Assembly: GCF_900100785.1 (NCBI RefSeq)
Contig: NZ_FNCP01000002.1
Coordinates: 62,001-126,000 of the forward strand
Length of the DNA: 64,000 bases
Source of the DNA: Desulfosporosinus hippei DSM 8344
GTDB taxonomy: Bacteria > Bacillota > Desulfitobacteriia > Desulfitobacteriales > Desulfitobacteriaceae
Reading direction: 5' to 3'
Shown here piece after piece: positions 34,301 through 42,916 of the stretch. Position 1 is the stretch's first letter. Each line of letters opens with the position of its first letter. The notes under the pieces are model-generated. The model was not told where the DNA came from and searched no databases. It saw nothing but the letters and a program-made list of their open reading frames with translations. The position numbers and the translations under genes were made by a program.

Positions 34301-35314
34301 ATGCAGAGAATCATTAGTCTGATAGTGGCCAGCTTAATGCTGCTGACCCTTTGTGCCTGTTCCATCGACAGCACCACGGAAGTGCAACAGCCAACACTGC
34401 CCTCTAACACGACGCAGCCTGCTCCTACTGGCAATACTGACAGCACAATGACGACCAGGGCCGCGGCCCTGGGTATTACTGCTAAGAATTATCCGATAAT
34501 TGACGGATCAACTTCCACACTCTCCATCGTGCAGGCTGTATACCGGGCTATGTATGGCGAGGAGGGGGCCAATACAGACGGATATCCCACAAAGGCATCG
34601 AAAACCGTACCCTCCTATCGTCTTTTGATTGAAGGGAAGGTGGATGTGATCTTCGTACCCTATGCCTCTGCCGATGTACTGGAGGAGGCGGAGAATGCAG
34701 GCGTGGAACTGGAATTCCACAAGGTTGCCGCCGAGGCTTTGATATTTATCACCTCCGCTGAGAATCCGGTGGAATCCATAACATTGGAGCAAATCAGAGA
34801 AATATATCTGAACTATGGGATTACCAACTGGAGTAAGCTGGGAGGGCCGGATAGAAAACTTATTCCTATTTGCCGTAATTCCGACAGCGGAAGCCAGTCT
34901 CAAATGGACAATCTGATCCTAAACAATCAGGAAATGCACCCCAAGATTCAGCATAATTATGTAGAGCTTACTATGGAGGGAATGCTGGAGCAGGTGGCGT
35001 TTTACCATAAAGGCGGTTTGTCAGGGAGCCCGACCAACAGCTTTGCATTGGGCTACACCCTCTATACTTACCTGCAGCAGATGAATGAAGTAACTGGCAT
35101 CGGCGAGCGTCTGAAAATCCTCTCATTTAATGGAGTACCGCCCACAGCAGAGAATATTGCGCAGGGCTATTATCCCCTGGCCGACGGCTATTACGCGGTC
35201 TTTCGCTCCGACCTGTCGAAGGATCACATCGCCCGGGCGGTTATCACCTGGCTTCAGGGAAAAGATGGCGCAGAGACCATCGAAAGACTTGGGCTGATTC
35301 CCTGTGCCGAATGA
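34301..35314 (+). CDS. PstS-like substrate-binding lipoprotein
   Basis: About 337 aa from ATG 34301 (MQRIISLIVASLMLLTLCAC; lipobox CAC/S). A Thr/Pro/Asn-rich linker precedes a PBP-like domain with IDGSTSTLSIVQAVYRAMYG (the phosphate-loop region of PstS is similar), KVDVIFVPYAS, ITLEQIREIYLNYGITNWS and RNSDSGSQSQM. No PstCAB genes are nearby, so it may be a sensor or scavenging protein rather than a transporter part. Confidence 0.8.
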   Translation: MQRIISLIVASLMLLTLCACSIDSTTEVQQPTLPSNTTQPAPTGNTDSTMTTRAAALGITAKNYPIIDGSTSTLSIVQAVYRAMYGEEGANTDGYPTKASKTVPSYRLLIEGKVDVIFVPYASADVLEEAENAGVELEFHKVAAEALIFITSAENPVESITLEQIREIYLNYGITNWSKLGGPDRKLIPICRNSDSGSQSQMDNLILNNQEMHPKIQHNYVELTMEGMLEQVAFYHKGGLSGSPTNSFALGYTLYTYLQQMNEVTGIGERLKILSFNGVPPTAENIAQGYYPLADGYYAVFRSDLSKDHIARAVITWLQGKDGAETIERLGLIPCAE

Positions 35315-35508
35315 GCATAATCTGTATTTCAGGTGCCCCATTCCCCATGCTGATGCAGATCCATGGCTTCCTTCAGTTACCGGACGATCTCCATGGCGTT
35401 GGCAGGCAGGATTTTAAATGTTTGTTGTTTAATTGGGTTGATTGAGAAGTTAAGAATACTTAATATACGAAAGCTGATAGTTTTTTAGAAAGGGTTAGGG
35501 GATTTTTA

Positions 35509-35706
35509 GTGAAAGATATGCCAAAGGGTCTGAATATATGGTGGTGGATTAATATAGCTTTACTCTCAATAATATTATTGGTTTGGATATATAAAGAGAT
35601 AAATAGTTATAGTCTAGGTACTTTAAGATTTCTATTCTTACTGGTGGGAATTAGTAGTGTAACTTGGGAATTTATATACAGAAAGAATAAGAGAAAATCT
35701 GAATAG
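35509..35706 (+). CDS. Small two-helix membrane protein
   Basis: 65 aa. Two hydrophobic segments (WWWINIALLSIILLVWIY and LGTLRFLFLLVGISSVTW) separated by a short polar loop, with a basic C-terminus (RKNKRKSE). GTG start after AAAGGGTTAGGGG. No family recognised. Small and alone, but codon pattern and spacing look genuine. Confidence 0.55.
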   Translation: MKDMPKGLNIWWWINIALLSIILLVWIYKEINSYSLGTLRFLFLLVGISSVTWEFIYRKNKRKSE

Positions 35707-35850
35707 ATTAATATGGTGCAAAGGCCGCACCATCCTTGGCACTGAGGAAAGGAAATTGTGGTATTCCTTCGCATCTGTTTGAGAAAGGGAAGCAAATATA
35801 GGCTGCAATTCCCCTGGGGACAGCTCTAAAGCTTGAAAGGGAGATTGTAC

Positions 35851-36285
35851 ATGAAATGGAATGAGCAATTCAACATTAATCGGGTGCCGTCTTATGAAGA
35901 CATTAAACAATATATTGGGGAAGGAGAACCGCTCTGGTCGGAACTTCTTTCAAATATTGAAAAAGCGTATCAGGTTAAACCAAAAATGACTTACAGTAAA
36001 TGTTCAGCCCAGCCAGGTTGGAATCTGAAATATCAAAAGAGTGGTAAGTCACTATGTACCCTTTATCCGATGGAAGGATTTTTTATCGGCTTAGTTGTGG
36101 TGGGGGCAAAAGAGGTAGAACAAGTAGAAATGGAGTTGGGAACATTTACTTCCTATGTGCAAGAATTATATCGTAAAACATCTTTTTCCTGTGGAGGACG
36201 TTGGCTAATGATCGAAGTAAAAGACAAGTCTGTGATTAATGATATGCAGAGCCTAATCGCAATCAGAGTAAAGCCCAAGAGATAA
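35851..36285 (+). CDS. DUF3788 family protein
   Basis: About 144 aa from ATG 35851 (MKWNEQFNINRVPSYEDIKQ), GGGAG upstream. Contains EPLWSELLSNIEKAY, PGWNLKYQKSGKSLCTLYP and FFIGLVVVGAKEVE as in DUF3788 proteins, which are soluble and of unknown function. Stands alone. Confidence 0.8.
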   Translation: MKWNEQFNINRVPSYEDIKQYIGEGEPLWSELLSNIEKAYQVKPKMTYSKCSAQPGWNLKYQKSGKSLCTLYPMEGFFIGLVVVGAKEVEQVEMELGTFTSYVQELYRKTSFSCGGRWLMIEVKDKSVINDMQSLIAIRVKPKR

Positions 36286-36319
36286 AGTCCTAAGAAGGAT
36301 ATATGTTGGAGGGAGCTAA

Positions 36320-36826
36320 TTGAAGGGATTATTAAATAAAACACTGATAATATTCTTAACTACCATGATTTTCTTATCATTGTCGGCATGCGGCAAAAAG
36401 AATAATGAACTGACTGTAGCTATAACAGCTGAAATAATAAGTGTCACTGGTCAGCAATTTCAGGGTATCGGGACTTCAGGAATTAAGGATCCAGCTAGGG
36501 AGGATTTTAAAATCTTCACCTTTAAGTTAGATGAAGAAAATTCAAAGAACATCAAGAACCGAAGAATTATTGTTCCTGATTTTAAGAAAATCTTTGAAGA
36601 TACCAAAGATGATTTGTATTGGTTTGGAAACTCTTATATTCGGGACAATGGAAATGAAAATACTGCCGAATATTTGTATGAGATTACACTTTATACGAGA
36701 GGGTTAGACGAAGACTTTCTAAGGAAAATATTAAACTCCAATGAAGTAATAATTTCTTGGTTAACAGAAGATGGACAGCAAAAAGAGAAAAGGATTAAGG
36801 TTGGAGATTTAGCAGTGTTTAAATAA
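36320..36826 (+). CDS. Predicted lipoprotein of unknown function
   Basis: 168 aa with a lipoprotein signal (LNKTLIIFLTTMIFLSL, lipobox SAC). The mature domain is mixed strand/helix with no recognised family. TTG start after GGAGGGAG. Exported and membrane anchored. Confidence 0.7.
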   Translation: MKGLLNKTLIIFLTTMIFLSLSACGKKNNELTVAITAEIISVTGQQFQGIGTSGIKDPAREDFKIFTFKLDEENSKNIKNRRIIVPDFKKIFEDTKDDLYWFGNSYIRDNGNENTAEYLYEITLYTRGLDEDFLRKILNSNEVIISWLTEDGQQKEKRIKVGDLAVFK

Positions 36827-36881
36827 ATCTATTCGGTTACTGTTCTAGCGTCCCTCTGAGTTTGGAGGAGGCAGTCACAAA

Positions 36882-37703
36882 TCAGACCGTCCAATAGATC
36901 CAGGCAGTTTTTGTCTGAACCCTCTCTCTCACAAACCCATCAGAAGAGATATGTTCGAGATAATTCATAATTAGCTTGTTTTGATCATCAGCGGGGTCAT
37001 TTTTAAGTTCAAAAAGTGTGCCATAATACATACTAGCTTCTTCGATTGAGCGGACATGCTCTCGATCAGTATCCACATAGGTAATGTGGGGATAATAGCC
37101 CATTAGCCAAAGAATATTAAAAATACAGTAGACTGTGTTAATATAAAACTTTGGATCTTTAAGTTGCAGGATTTCCTTACGAATTACGTCCTGAACAGAG
37201 TCAGAACGACTTACAAAATTAGACAAAAAGCAATATCCTTTGCTGGCAGCGATCATCTTCTCCAGGGTGACTTGATCATGAATTCCTGGGCTGTTGATGG
37301 CTGTAACCAAGTCAAATCGCTTTTCCCAACCGTATTCCTCAAGATTTACCTCGTCCCAATTTAAGTTTTCAAAGGAGATATTGGTCAGGTTGGCTGCGGC
37401 AGCATTTCTATGGGCATGATCCAGCATTTTAAAGGATATGTCCAGGCCGGTAACGTCACGGGATGTCTTGGCAAATTCAACAGCAAATCCTCCCGGACCG
37501 CAACCGATGTCCAGAACACTGCTGTTTTTAGCAAAAAGATTATGATCAGACATGAATTTAATAATTTTTCCAATTCTTTGGTCAGAAGCTTTTGGGGAAA
37601 CTAATTTATTGAACTCATCGGCTCGATTGTCCCAAAAGGCCGTCGCAGAGGCCCTGGCAACCTTTCCTTCGCTCCACAGACGGGTGTAATATTGTATATC
37701 CAT
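36882..37703 (-). CDS. Class I SAM-dependent methyltransferase, paired with FmdE
   Basis: About 273 aa from ATG 37703 (MDIQYYTRLWSEGKVARASA), 4 bases beyond the fmdE stop codon and behind GAGGGTGG. Motif I VLDIGCGPGGFAVEFA, motif II DVTGLDISFKML and motif IV region FDLVTAINSPG. The N-terminal FWDNRADEFNKLV resembles the start of the methyltransferase at 47162, which also sits behind GGAGGT hairpins. Substrate unknown. The FmdE partner and hairpin control suggest a metal-linked methylation. Confidence 0.85.
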   Translation of the reverse strand: MDIQYYTRLWSEGKVARASATAFWDNRADEFNKLVSPKASDQRIGKIIKFMSDHNLFAKNSSVLDIGCGPGGFAVEFAKTSRDVTGLDISFKMLDHAHRNAAAANLTNISFENLNWDEVNLEEYGWEKRFDLVTAINSPGIHDQVTLEKMIAASKGYCFLSNFVSRSDSVQDVIRKEILQLKDPKFYINTVYCIFNILWLMGYYPHITYVDTDREHVRSIEEASMYYGTLFELKNDPADDQNKLIMNYLEHISSDGFVRERVQTKTAWIYWTV

Positions 37704-37707
37704 CTCT

Positions 37708-38238
37708 TTACCACCCTCTCGAATAGTCCTTGAAGCAGTCCAAGCACACTTTTTTGCCGTCATTGACGCGCAGCTTGTGCTCGGGAGCCCCTTCTCCGCA
37801 ATTCTCACAAATTACGGTAGTAAAGAGTCTGGCCTTTTCGGGCAACTCAAAGGACGGCTTGGAGAAGTTAAAAAGTTCTTCGGCAGGTGAGTTCAGAAGG
37901 TATTCTTGACGTTGCTGGCGATCCATTTCTTCATTTAACGGCTTTACGATCATTCTCAGGCTTTCGCCATTGGAGCGGTTAAAAAAGCTGAAGGCCATTT
38001 TGCCTGTGCCTTTGTACAAAAGATTTCCCTTACCAAAAGTACAGCCCGTAATTACCTGTACAGCATCAACTCCGCAAGCGTCGTTTTCAGTGACACAGAC
38101 AATTTCTTCATCCTCAGAAAACCGAATACCCAGCTTCTTAATGGCGGCTTCACAAGCTTTGTAGCCCATTGCCAGCCCTGGGCATTCATGCCCGTGAAAT
38201 TCTACCGCTTTTTCCCACAATGTTTGTACTCTGCACAT
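37708..38238 (-). CDS. FmdE-family protein with zinc ribbon
   Basis: 176 aa. The N-terminal FmdE domain has the metal-site motif FHGHECPGLAMGYKA (His15, His17, Cys19) and ENDACGVDAVQVITGCTFGKGN. The C-terminus is a zinc ribbon (CENCGE...CLDC). FmdE is named from the molybdenum formylmethanofuran dehydrogenase operon of methanogens; bacterial members are uncharacterised and often lie near metal or molybdopterin genes. ATG after GGGGGA. A tandem GGAGGT hairpin precedes it, and a methyltransferase is co-transcribed. Confidence 0.9.
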   Translation of the reverse strand: MCRVQTLWEKAVEFHGHECPGLAMGYKACEAAIKKLGIRFSEDEEIVCVTENDACGVDAVQVITGCTFGKGNLLYKGTGKMAFSFFNRSNGESLRMIVKPLNEEMDRQQRQEYLLNSPAEELFNFSKPSFELPEKARLFTTVICENCGEGAPEHKLRVNDGKKVCLDCFKDYSRGW

Positions 38239-38261
38239 AAATTTAATCCCCCTTTTACATA

Positions 38262-38335
38262 ATAAAAAAGACCAAGGGAAACTGACCTATCCAAGTCAGA
38301 CCTCCATGGTCTTCACCAACACCTTCATGAATGGG
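38262..38335 (-). promoter_or_regulatory. GGAGGT hairpin element, copy 4 (tandem), before fmdE
   Basis: On the minus strand: upstream half TCATGAAGGTGTTGG, then GACCATGGAGGTCTGACTT, loop, AGGTCAG, CCCTTGGTCTTTTTT. The inner stem CTGACTT/AGGTCAG keeps pairing through sequence change. Ends about 25 bases before the fmdE ribosome binding site. Confidence 0.82.
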
Positions 38336-38544
38336 TGTACTTATGATTAAAATTAGTATTCTACAAAATCATTTGAATTCCTGCCGAAAAATTTTCAAAA
38401 TAATTAAAACAATCAATAGAAGAAAGGCAGTATTACATAAAAATGTTTTTCTGAGAAGATATTTTAGGCTATACATTTTTTGCTATTTCATGGTAAGATG
38501 AAATTACTGGAAGCTGACGCGGAAAGGATTAATACCGTTATGCA

Positions 38545-38610
38545 AACTCATGAAGGGGATGCAAGACCATGGAGGTTTGGCTCAGTAGAGTCTGCTTCAT
38601 GGTCTTTTAA
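38545..38610 (+). promoter_or_regulatory. GGAGGT hairpin element, copy 5 (tandem), before DUF3842
   Basis: Upstream half ACTCATGAAGGGGATGC, then GACCATGGAGGTTTGGCTC, loop, GAGTCTGCTTCATGGTC and TTTT. Divergent from copy 4, with about 210 bases between the two elements. Confidence 0.82.
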
Positions 38611-38696
38611 TTGTGTTAGAGGGCAGCAAGACCCTAAGGGCAGATGCCTGAAGGCGAACACCTTGCCGATAATTTGGAGCAAAAAATGAGGAGAGT

Positions 38697-39116
38697 ATGA
38701 TGCGAATAGCAGTTATTGACGGACAGGGTGGAGGTATTGGCAAACATATCGTAGAGCAGCTGCGCAAGCGATTCCCTGAACTTAATATCCTGGCCTTGGG
38801 AACAAATGCTCTTGCTACGGGAGCAATGGTGCGGGCAGGAGCTACGGAAGGGGCTTCCGGGGAGTCGGCTATTTGTTACAATGCAGATCGGGTAGACATT
38901 ATTGTTGGATCTATAGGAATCATGTTGGTCTATGGAATGTTGGGAGAAATAACCTCCGACATAGCTGCGGCTCTTTCTGCCAGCAAAGCGGAAAAGTTAC
39001 TTCTGCCGATCCAACGCGGAAACATTCAGCTGGTAGGCATACCCCGCAGCCCTCTCCCTCACCAGATTGAAGCTTTGGTGAACGAAGTGGAGGAACGAAT
39101 GAGTACAAATAGATAA
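38697..39116 (+). CDS. DUF3842 family protein
   Basis: 139 aa. Starts IAVIDGQGGGIGKHIVEQLR, a Rossmann-like nucleotide-binding turn, and continues with LALGTNALATGAMVRAGAT and DIIVGSIGIMLVYGMLGEIT. DUF3842 proteins are common in clostridia and of unknown role. Two ATG codons follow GAGGAGAG; the first is used here. The tandem hairpin element about 90 bases upstream places it in the same control group as the metal genes. Confidence 0.87.
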   Translation: MMRIAVIDGQGGGIGKHIVEQLRKRFPELNILALGTNALATGAMVRAGATEGASGESAICYNADRVDIIVGSIGIMLVYGMLGEITSDIAAALSASKAEKLLLPIQRGNIQLVGIPRSPLPHQIEALVNEVEERMSTNR

Positions 39117-39194
39117 AGGGAAGAAATAGGATTCAGTCTATACAGAATCTTCTGTTTCATGGTAAGATGGACAAAAATAATAAATATTGGAATA

Positions 39195-39387
39195 AGTGAT
39201 TCTTTCCTGAAGGAAGGAATTGAAAAGGGAAGTCAGTTGAAGCTGACGCGGTGCCCGCCACTGTATGAGGGAGTTTTCTCACAGGTGTCACTGGATATAA
39301 TTCCGGGAAGACGTGAGCAGACGATGATCTTGAGCCAGGAGACCTGCTTAATCCAAAGTAAAACTACCTACGGGGTGTTAGGGGGGC
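39195..39387 (+). promoter_or_regulatory. Cobalamin riboswitch before the DUF4430/ECF S-component pair
   Basis: GAAAAGGGAAGTCAGTTGAAG, CTGACGCGGTGCCCGCCACTG, GTGTCACTGGATATAATTCC, GGGAAGACG, GAGCCAGGAGACCTGC and CCTACGGGGTGTTAGGGGGG. Full consensus order; a terminator follows at 39430. Confidence 0.95.
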
Positions 39388-39429
39388 GGACTTTGTTTTC
39401 GGGATACTTATAGTACCTGATGCCGGTTA

Positions 39430-39467
39430 AGCTTTTTACCCTTCGCTGTGGTAGAGAGCTTTTTTTG
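39430..39467 (+). terminator. Riboswitch terminator
   Basis: AGCTTTTTACC pairs with GGTAGAGAGCT (two G-U pairs), followed by TTTTTTTG. Expression platform of the riboswitch at 39195. Confidence 0.8.
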
Positions 39468-39521
39468 TTTGTCAAGATTTTAATTGGCGGCTCTTCCTCC
39501 GGCGGCCCCTTCGGCCTCTGA

Positions 39522-39974
39522 TTTAAACTCGAATCCTACCCCCCTAGTCCCGATCCTAATCCCAATCCCAAAAACATAGTAACCTTCTCAATTACTTGCC
39601 AAACTGCCGTCGATAAGGGACTGCATCAGGATAAAAAATATCAGGAGGTTGTGCCTGTTGATGGGATTATCCTGGCACCCACAGTGGTGGAGTTCAAAGA
39701 AGGGGAAGTAGTATTTGATGTTTTGAAGCAGGTAGTACGCCAACATAAGATTCACATGGAGTATGAAGGGTCGAAAGGAACTCCCTATATCCAAGGAATT
39801 AATAATTTGTATGAGTTTGACGGAGGCCCTCTGAGCGGCTGGATGTATTGTGTCAACAAAGTATATCCTAATTATGGCTGCGGAGAATATAAGCTCAAAC
39901 CGGGGGATATAATTGAGTGGAACTATACCTGTGATTTAGGCAAAGACTTAGGCCAAACTTGGCTGGGAGAGTAA
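39522..39974 (+). pseudogene. DUF4430 (transcobalamin-like) domain protein, 5' end broken
   Basis: The frame opens after a stop at 39519-39521 with a Pro/Asn linker (PPSPDPNPNPKN). A DUF4430 domain follows: IVTFSITCQTAV, EFKEGEVVFDVLKQV, GGPLSGWMYCVNKVYPNYG and LKPGDIIEWNY. DUF4430 resembles the beta domain of transcobalamin. No signal peptide or ATG lies in frame. A hydrophobic-to-SSSGGPFG stretch in another frame upstream suggests a frameshift. The only in-frame start, GTG 39651, has poor spacing from its AGGAGG. The domain itself looks intact; exported corrinoid capture is inferred. Confidence 0.65.
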
Positions 39975-40048
39975 AACAGAGCAACGGAACCAGACTCTCC
40001 CTTGGAGAAGGAAGAGTCTGGTGATGGCAAAAGACAGGATGTGAAACA

Positions 40049-40771
40049 ATGTTAAACCAGGTCGAGCCTAAGAACAAGCGCAGTCGAATCATCCACATAC
40101 TCCGCTGGGCCATAATCTTTACAATACCCTGCGCCTTAATTCTTTCGACGTTGCAGGGAGATAAGAATTATGGCTTATTAAGCGTGATCCTGATCATCCT
40201 GGCTATGGGTCCCTTTTTTCTAAGCTTTGAGAGACGCAGACCCGAAGCCAGGGAGTTGGTGGTTATTGCTGTGATGGCAGGGATTGCGGCTTTGGGTCGG
40301 GTAGCTTTCGCGCCCATTCCTCATTTTAAACCTACCTCAGCTGTTGTGATCATTACCGCCCTGACCTTTGGCCCGGAAGCCGGGTTTTTAACCGGTGCCG
40401 TAGCCGCTATTACCTCCAATTTGTTTTTCGGGCAAGGGCCCTGGACACCCTGGCAGATGTTTTGCTGGGGCATGATCGGCTTAGTGGCCGGTATGCTGAG
40501 AAATGTCGGCTGGCTGAAAAACAGGTTGAGTTTAGCAGTCTTTGGTTTTGCCACCGGCTTTGGCTTTGGCTGGGTCATGAATATATGGTATATCGTAGGC
40601 TTTATCAAGCCCATTACCTATCAGGCTATCATAGCAGCTTATATCTCCAGCTTTTGGTTTGACTTTACCCACGCTCTCTCGACGTTGATCTTTCTGGTGA
40701 TCTTGGCGAAGCCTTGGATCAAAAAGCTGGAACGAATTAAGATCAAGTTTGGCTTGATGAATAATGACTAA
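40049..40771 (+). CDS. ECF transporter S component, corrinoid-regulated
   Basis: 240 aa, about six to seven helices. It contains FKPTSAVVIITALTFGPEAG and GQGPWTPWQMFCWGMIGL, typical of S components in the CblT-like group, which bind vitamins or precursors and dock on EcfT. It follows a cobalamin riboswitch and a DUF4430 domain gene, 75 bases after the latter. The matching T and A proteins are probably the riboswitch-controlled pair at 4607-7182. Substrate, cobalamin or a precursor such as dimethylbenzimidazole, is inferred from regulation. Confidence 0.85.
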   Translation: MLNQVEPKNKRSRIIHILRWAIIFTIPCALILSTLQGDKNYGLLSVILIILAMGPFFLSFERRRPEARELVVIAVMAGIAALGRVAFAPIPHFKPTSAVVIITALTFGPEAGFLTGAVAAITSNLFFGQGPWTPWQMFCWGMIGLVAGMLRNVGWLKNRLSLAVFGFATGFGFGWVMNIWYIVGFIKPITYQAIIAAYISSFWFDFTHALSTLIFLVILAKPWIKKLERIKIKFGLMNND

Positions 40772-41011
40772 TCAATAATCAATAATCAACAATGAACTTA
40801 CTCAATCCGCTGACAAAATTTTGAAATATTTTTGTCGGAAGCAGGAATTTTAAAATCTACGTAGAAATGTAGGAATATTGAAAAAACTTAAATCCATGCT
40901 TCGGACAGTATTTCCAAAAACATTCCCAGAACACTATGATGACTTCTGGATTAGAAACTTAAATTTGTCTATTCGTCAAATACTCTCGAAAAACTAAAAA
41001 CTAAATATGTA

Positions 41012-41203
41012 ACGAGTGTACTTTTATAAAGAAAGTATTGACAGGGAAGTCAGTTAAGCTGACGCGGTCCCGCCACTGTAGTAGTGAGCGGCCTTATACA
41101 ATGTCACTGGGCAACCGGGAAGACATAGGGCTGCAATGAACTTAAGCCAGGAGACCTGCTCGTTACAGATTACACAGGAACCTACGGAAGATAGGGGAGG
41201 TGC
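41012..41203 (+). promoter_or_regulatory. Cobalamin riboswitch before the 139-aa gene
   Basis: GACAGGGAAGTCAGTTAAG, CTGACGCGGTCCCGCCACTG, ATGTCACTGGGCAACCGGGAAG, AAGCCAGGAGACCTGC and CCTACGGAAGATAGGGGAGG. Very similar to the riboswitch at 4192. A terminator follows at 41246. Confidence 0.96.
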
Positions 41204-41245
41204 CGTTTATGCCGGAAAATCAGGTCCGGCTAGTGGAGTAACCAT

Positions 41246-41285
41246 ATCCCTTTACATGTAACTGTAGAGGGATTTTGCTTTTTTA
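41246..41285 (+). terminator. Riboswitch terminator
   Basis: ATCCCTTTACA / TGTAGAGGGAT with a 6-base loop, followed by TTTGCTTTTTT. Confidence 0.82.
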
Positions 41286-41362
41286 TGGTTTTCAAGTTAC
41301 TCTAAGCGCGAATTTCTAGACCTCTAGTAGGGGACATTCATATCGATGGGAGGAGGATTATC

Positions 41363-41782
41363 ATGATTACGGCCACAGTGCATAGCTTAGAAGGAGCTGT
41401 CTCTAGACTGGGATTAGACCCCCTCATGGTGAATCGCTTTATGGAGGAGTGGCTACAAACTGCGCGAGAGGTCTCCTTTGAGGAAGCTAATGAGGTAGCT
41501 TGTATATTAAATAGAATGAAAAGATCCATTAAATATTATCTGGCTCCAGACCCTACCAGAGAAGGTTACCAAGTCGTGCTTATCGTGAGGAAGAATCGAG
41601 TGGTTACGATACTTACTCAGTTAACCAATTCTTTTTACGGTGTGCCGGAAGCCCAGACGGTGAATGGGACACGCATGATTAAGACCTTGGGGGGAGAAAT
41701 GTACGAAGACAAAGGGAATTGGGTCAGACAACTCAGACAAAAGCACGAAAAGGTTCATTTCCGGAAAAAGCTGAGACCTTAG
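41363..41782 (+). CDS. Hypothetical protein under cobalamin riboswitch control
   Basis: 139 aa, basic, cytoplasmic. The N-terminal half is helical (AVSRLGLDPLMVNRFMEEWL, FEEANEVACILNRMKRSIKY). A middle strand pair follows (REGYQVVLIVRKNRVVTILT) and the C-terminus is Lys/Arg-rich. I do not recognise the family. ATG start after GGGAGGAGG. The upstream riboswitch and terminator imply expression when B12 is low, so a role in corrinoid economy is inferred. No co-transcribed neighbour: the next gene converges. Confidence 0.7.
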   Translation: MITATVHSLEGAVSRLGLDPLMVNRFMEEWLQTAREVSFEEANEVACILNRMKRSIKYYLAPDPTREGYQVVLIVRKNRVVTILTQLTNSFYGVPEAQTVNGTRMIKTLGGEMYEDKGNWVRQLRQKHEKVHFRKKLRP

Positions 41783-41824
41783 GAGCCAAGCAATTACTTC
41801 CTCAAATCATTAGTAACTGCAACT

Positions 41825-42640
41825 CTATTCAGGCAAGCTTTCCCGCTCTAATAAACTGTGGAGAGTTTTTAAGCTTTGCAGAGCTTTTTTAAGAAATAAC
41901 TGAGGTGGGCCTTCCCGCTCCTCCGCCGTCGGATAGGCCTCCAAAGTTAAACATCCCCGATAAGCGGTTGGAAAGTGTCCGGCTACTTGGGCCCAATCAA
42001 TGATACCCTCTTCAGGCAGCCAATGCCGATCCTCCAGACCGTCATTATCCGACAGATGAGTTGTGACAAGTCGCCGGCCAAAATTCTTAAGAAGATGGAA
42101 GTCCAGTTTATCCGTTAGAAAGTAATGAGAGCTATCGAAACAAAAGCCCAAAGAGCCGGATGGAATTTTAGAAAGCAAATAAGGGACATTATCATTGCGG
42201 CGGGTGTTTTCGATAGCGATGGTTACCCCCAGGTTCTCAGCAACCCTTACGAGTTCAAACATGCTTTCGGCACCAAAATCATTGGGCTCCGGCGTGGTGT
42301 AGCCCTCCGTCAAATGCATTACCATCATGGGAATTTCGTAGTCTGCGCAATCCTGCAGCCAGCGGATATGTCTTTGGATAAATCCCGAGCGCAGGGATTT
42401 ATTCTCTGACCACATTTCGCTGGAGTCATTATAAGGTACATGTAGGTTTTCTAAGATAAGCCCCCCTTCTTTGACCAACTTAGGCATGCTCTCCTTCTTC
42501 ATCGGCCAGGGAATGTCCTCATCCTCCCACCAGATAGAGGTAGCCTCAAATCCGGCTTCCTTAATCAAGCTAAGTCGTTCCGGAAAAGGAAGTACATAAC
42601 CGAACCAGGAAAAAATACCGAGAGGATAGGGAATTGTCAT
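41825..42640 (-). CDS. Sugar phosphate isomerase/epimerase family (TIM barrel)
   Basis: 271 aa, xylose-isomerase-like/AP endonuclease 2 superfamily. Metal-site motifs: ENLHVPYND, IENTRRNDN, LGFCFDSSHY and HLSDNDG with LTLEAYP near the end. Members isomerise sugars or cyclitols using a divalent metal. ATG after GGGGGG. Single gene; substrate not predictable. Confidence 0.86.
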   Translation of the reverse strand: MTIPYPLGIFSWFGYVLPFPERLSLIKEAGFEATSIWWEDEDIPWPMKKESMPKLVKEGGLILENLHVPYNDSSEMWSENKSLRSGFIQRHIRWLQDCADYEIPMMVMHLTEGYTTPEPNDFGAESMFELVRVAENLGVTIAIENTRRNDNVPYLLSKIPSGSLGFCFDSSHYFLTDKLDFHLLKNFGRRLVTTHLSDNDGLEDRHWLPEEGIIDWAQVAGHFPTAYRGCLTLEAYPTAEEREGPPQLFLKKALQSLKTLHSLLERESLPE

Positions 42641-42832
42641 CTAAGTGCCCCCCTTTAAAGAAGTAACTCTCTACTACTCAAGTCACCAGACCCCGCATCG
42701 AAAATAATTGACACTTGTGCTTCATAGGTTATAGATTTCAATATTCTCTAAACAGGTTAAGGAATCCTTGTAAACTTTGTTGAGAAGGCAGGAATTTCTT
42801 GATTTCTATAGAACTAATAATATTGTGAATAT

Positions 42833-42893
42833 ATGACCATGGAGGTCTGACTTCAAAGGAAGTCACCCTTATGGTCATATTTTTTTCAGTAAA
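42833..42893 (+). promoter_or_regulatory. GGAGGT hairpin element, copy 6 (single)
   Basis: GACCATGGAGGTCTGACTT, loop, AAGTCACCCTTATGGTC then ATATTTTTTT. Cleanest example: outer stem GACCAT/ATGGTC, inner stem TGACTT/AAGTCA, internal loop GGAGGTC against CCCTT. Ends 24 bases before the 64-aa gene. Confidence 0.85.
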
Positions 42894-42916
42894 AGTATTA
42901 TTTAGGAGGGTGATTA

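Noticed and set aside
38480-38689. A 69-codon frame upstream of DUF3842
   Set aside because: It covers hairpin copy 5, with Trp/Ser-rich shadow sequence and no ribosome binding site.
39159-39413. An 84-codon frame over the riboswitch at 39195
   Set aside because: It is made of the riboswitch sequence itself; the RNA core explains the bases.
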